A DNA stretch of 20,649 nucleotides, from positions 1 to 20,649 of the IMG/VR virus record IMGVR_UViG_3300037635_000087, one strand, 5' to 3'. A program made the position numbers and the translations under genes. This document shows positions 20,459-20,649 of this stretch, one piece after another. How positions within the stretch are numbered: position 1 is the first letter of the stretch; every line of letters starts with the position of its first letter. Source of the DNA: a virus. The notes beneath the pieces are model-generated. The model was not told where the DNA came from. It worked only from the letters and a program-made list of their open reading frames with translations, and did not search any database.

Positions 20459-20649
20459 TATAGGTTCTATATCTGAACTAAGAGGCAACGCACAAGTTCT
20501 TAGAGACAAACCCTATGGTGCAGAACTAGACTTCGGCATACTCAGTTATGACAAAGTAGAAACTGCTAATGGACGTATGGGCATTACGTTTATAGACGAA
20601 ACGCAGATACGACTGACAGAAAACTCACAAGTGTTGATTGATGAGTTTA
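20406..20649 (+). CDS. FecR-domain protein, N-terminal fragment (runs off the window)
   Basis: An open frame from an ATG at 20406, overlapping the curlin-like gene by 53 nt, to the window edge (81 codons seen). From residue 18 it reads DIGSISELRGNAQVLRDKP, then LDFGILSYDKVETANGRMGI, then TFIDETQIRLTENSQVLIDE. This is the FecR domain pattern: 'G-x-V-x-x-x-x-G-x-A-x-V-x-R', 'G-x-x-L-x-x-x-D-x-V-x-T-x-x-x-x-x-x-x-I-x-F-x-D-x-T-x-x-x-L-x-x-x-S'. The start is uncertain, because residues 1-17 do not look like a good signal peptide and GTG at 20418 is also possible. FecR-domain proteins act in the periplasm or at the envelope; several bacteria have FecR-domain genes without a sigma factor partner. 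Here it may belong to the curli-type cassette. The domain call is good, the role unknown. Confidence 0.8.
   Translation, partial: MAQFVLLSQTQEIHSSVDIGSISELRGNAQVLRDKPYGAELDFGILSYDKVETANGRMGITFIDETQIRLTENSQVLIDEF

Noticed and set aside
20459-20649. Right-hand end considered as non-coding or as a terminator region
   Set aside because: A clear FecR-domain reading frame runs through it to the window edge, with no hairpin followed by a T run.

Overview
The window is a piece of a tailed-phage (or prophage) late region. All credible genes lie on the + strand, nearly every gene overlaps or touches the next (TAATG, TGATG, ATGA and GTGA junctions plus overlaps of 8 to 74 nt), the DNA is strongly A+T-rich by eye, and the products are virion, lysis and envelope proteins. 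Families seen here are typical of podovirus-like phages of marine Gram-negative bacteria: a TIGR02466-type 2OG-Fe(II) oxygenase, a 'MPLTRYTFKPG' structural protein, a T7 gp13/GNAT-like protein and a giant polyvalent ejection protein. Lipoprotein and Sec signals on the last genes require a Gram-negative host. A streamlined A+T-rich marine host such as a SAR11-like bacterium is an inference from base composition and gene families, not something shown directly.

Layout. Positions 1-184 hold the C-terminal end of a 2OG-Fe(II) oxygenase-like gene. Positions 171-5977 carry structural or head-tail genes: a large beta-rich protein, a 55-aa protein, a 110-aa protein, two low-complexity virion-associated proteins (577 and 396 aa, the first with an EF-hand-type loop) and a GNAT-like protein. 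Positions 5904-17576 carry three proteins that probably form the internal or ejected core: an Ala/Gln-rich helical protein, a Pro/Gln-rich protein and a 2936-aa polyvalent protein. The giant has a membrane-active-looking N terminus, a HEAVH metallopeptidase motif, a domain with the EEIQSD motif of phage large polyvalent proteins, and a membrane-associated C terminus. Positions 17569-18553 are a lysis module: a GH24 (T4-type) lysozyme followed by two similar small proteins, each with one membrane segment and a coiled coil (holin-like).

The striking part is 18537 to the right edge. A compact, overlapping cassette encodes a CsgF homologue, a CsgG outer-membrane lipoprotein homologue, a signal-peptide-bearing curlin-like repeat protein and the start of a FecR-domain protein. 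This is a phage-borne curli-type (type VIII) secretion set placed directly behind the lysis genes. CsgG would form the outer-membrane pore, CsgF would bind in its channel through a conserved N-terminal motif, and the curlin-like protein is the obvious candidate substrate. CsgE and CsgB are not recognisable in the window. As far as I recall, csgF/csgG homologues have been noted in some phages of marine heterotrophs, but their role is unsettled; the linked candidate substrate and FecR gene make this locus worth attention.

There is no gene-free stretch over 300 bases, no RNA gene, no insertion sequence and no CRISPR array that I can support. I see no convincing promoter or terminator, so the window reads as one translationally coupled transcription unit.
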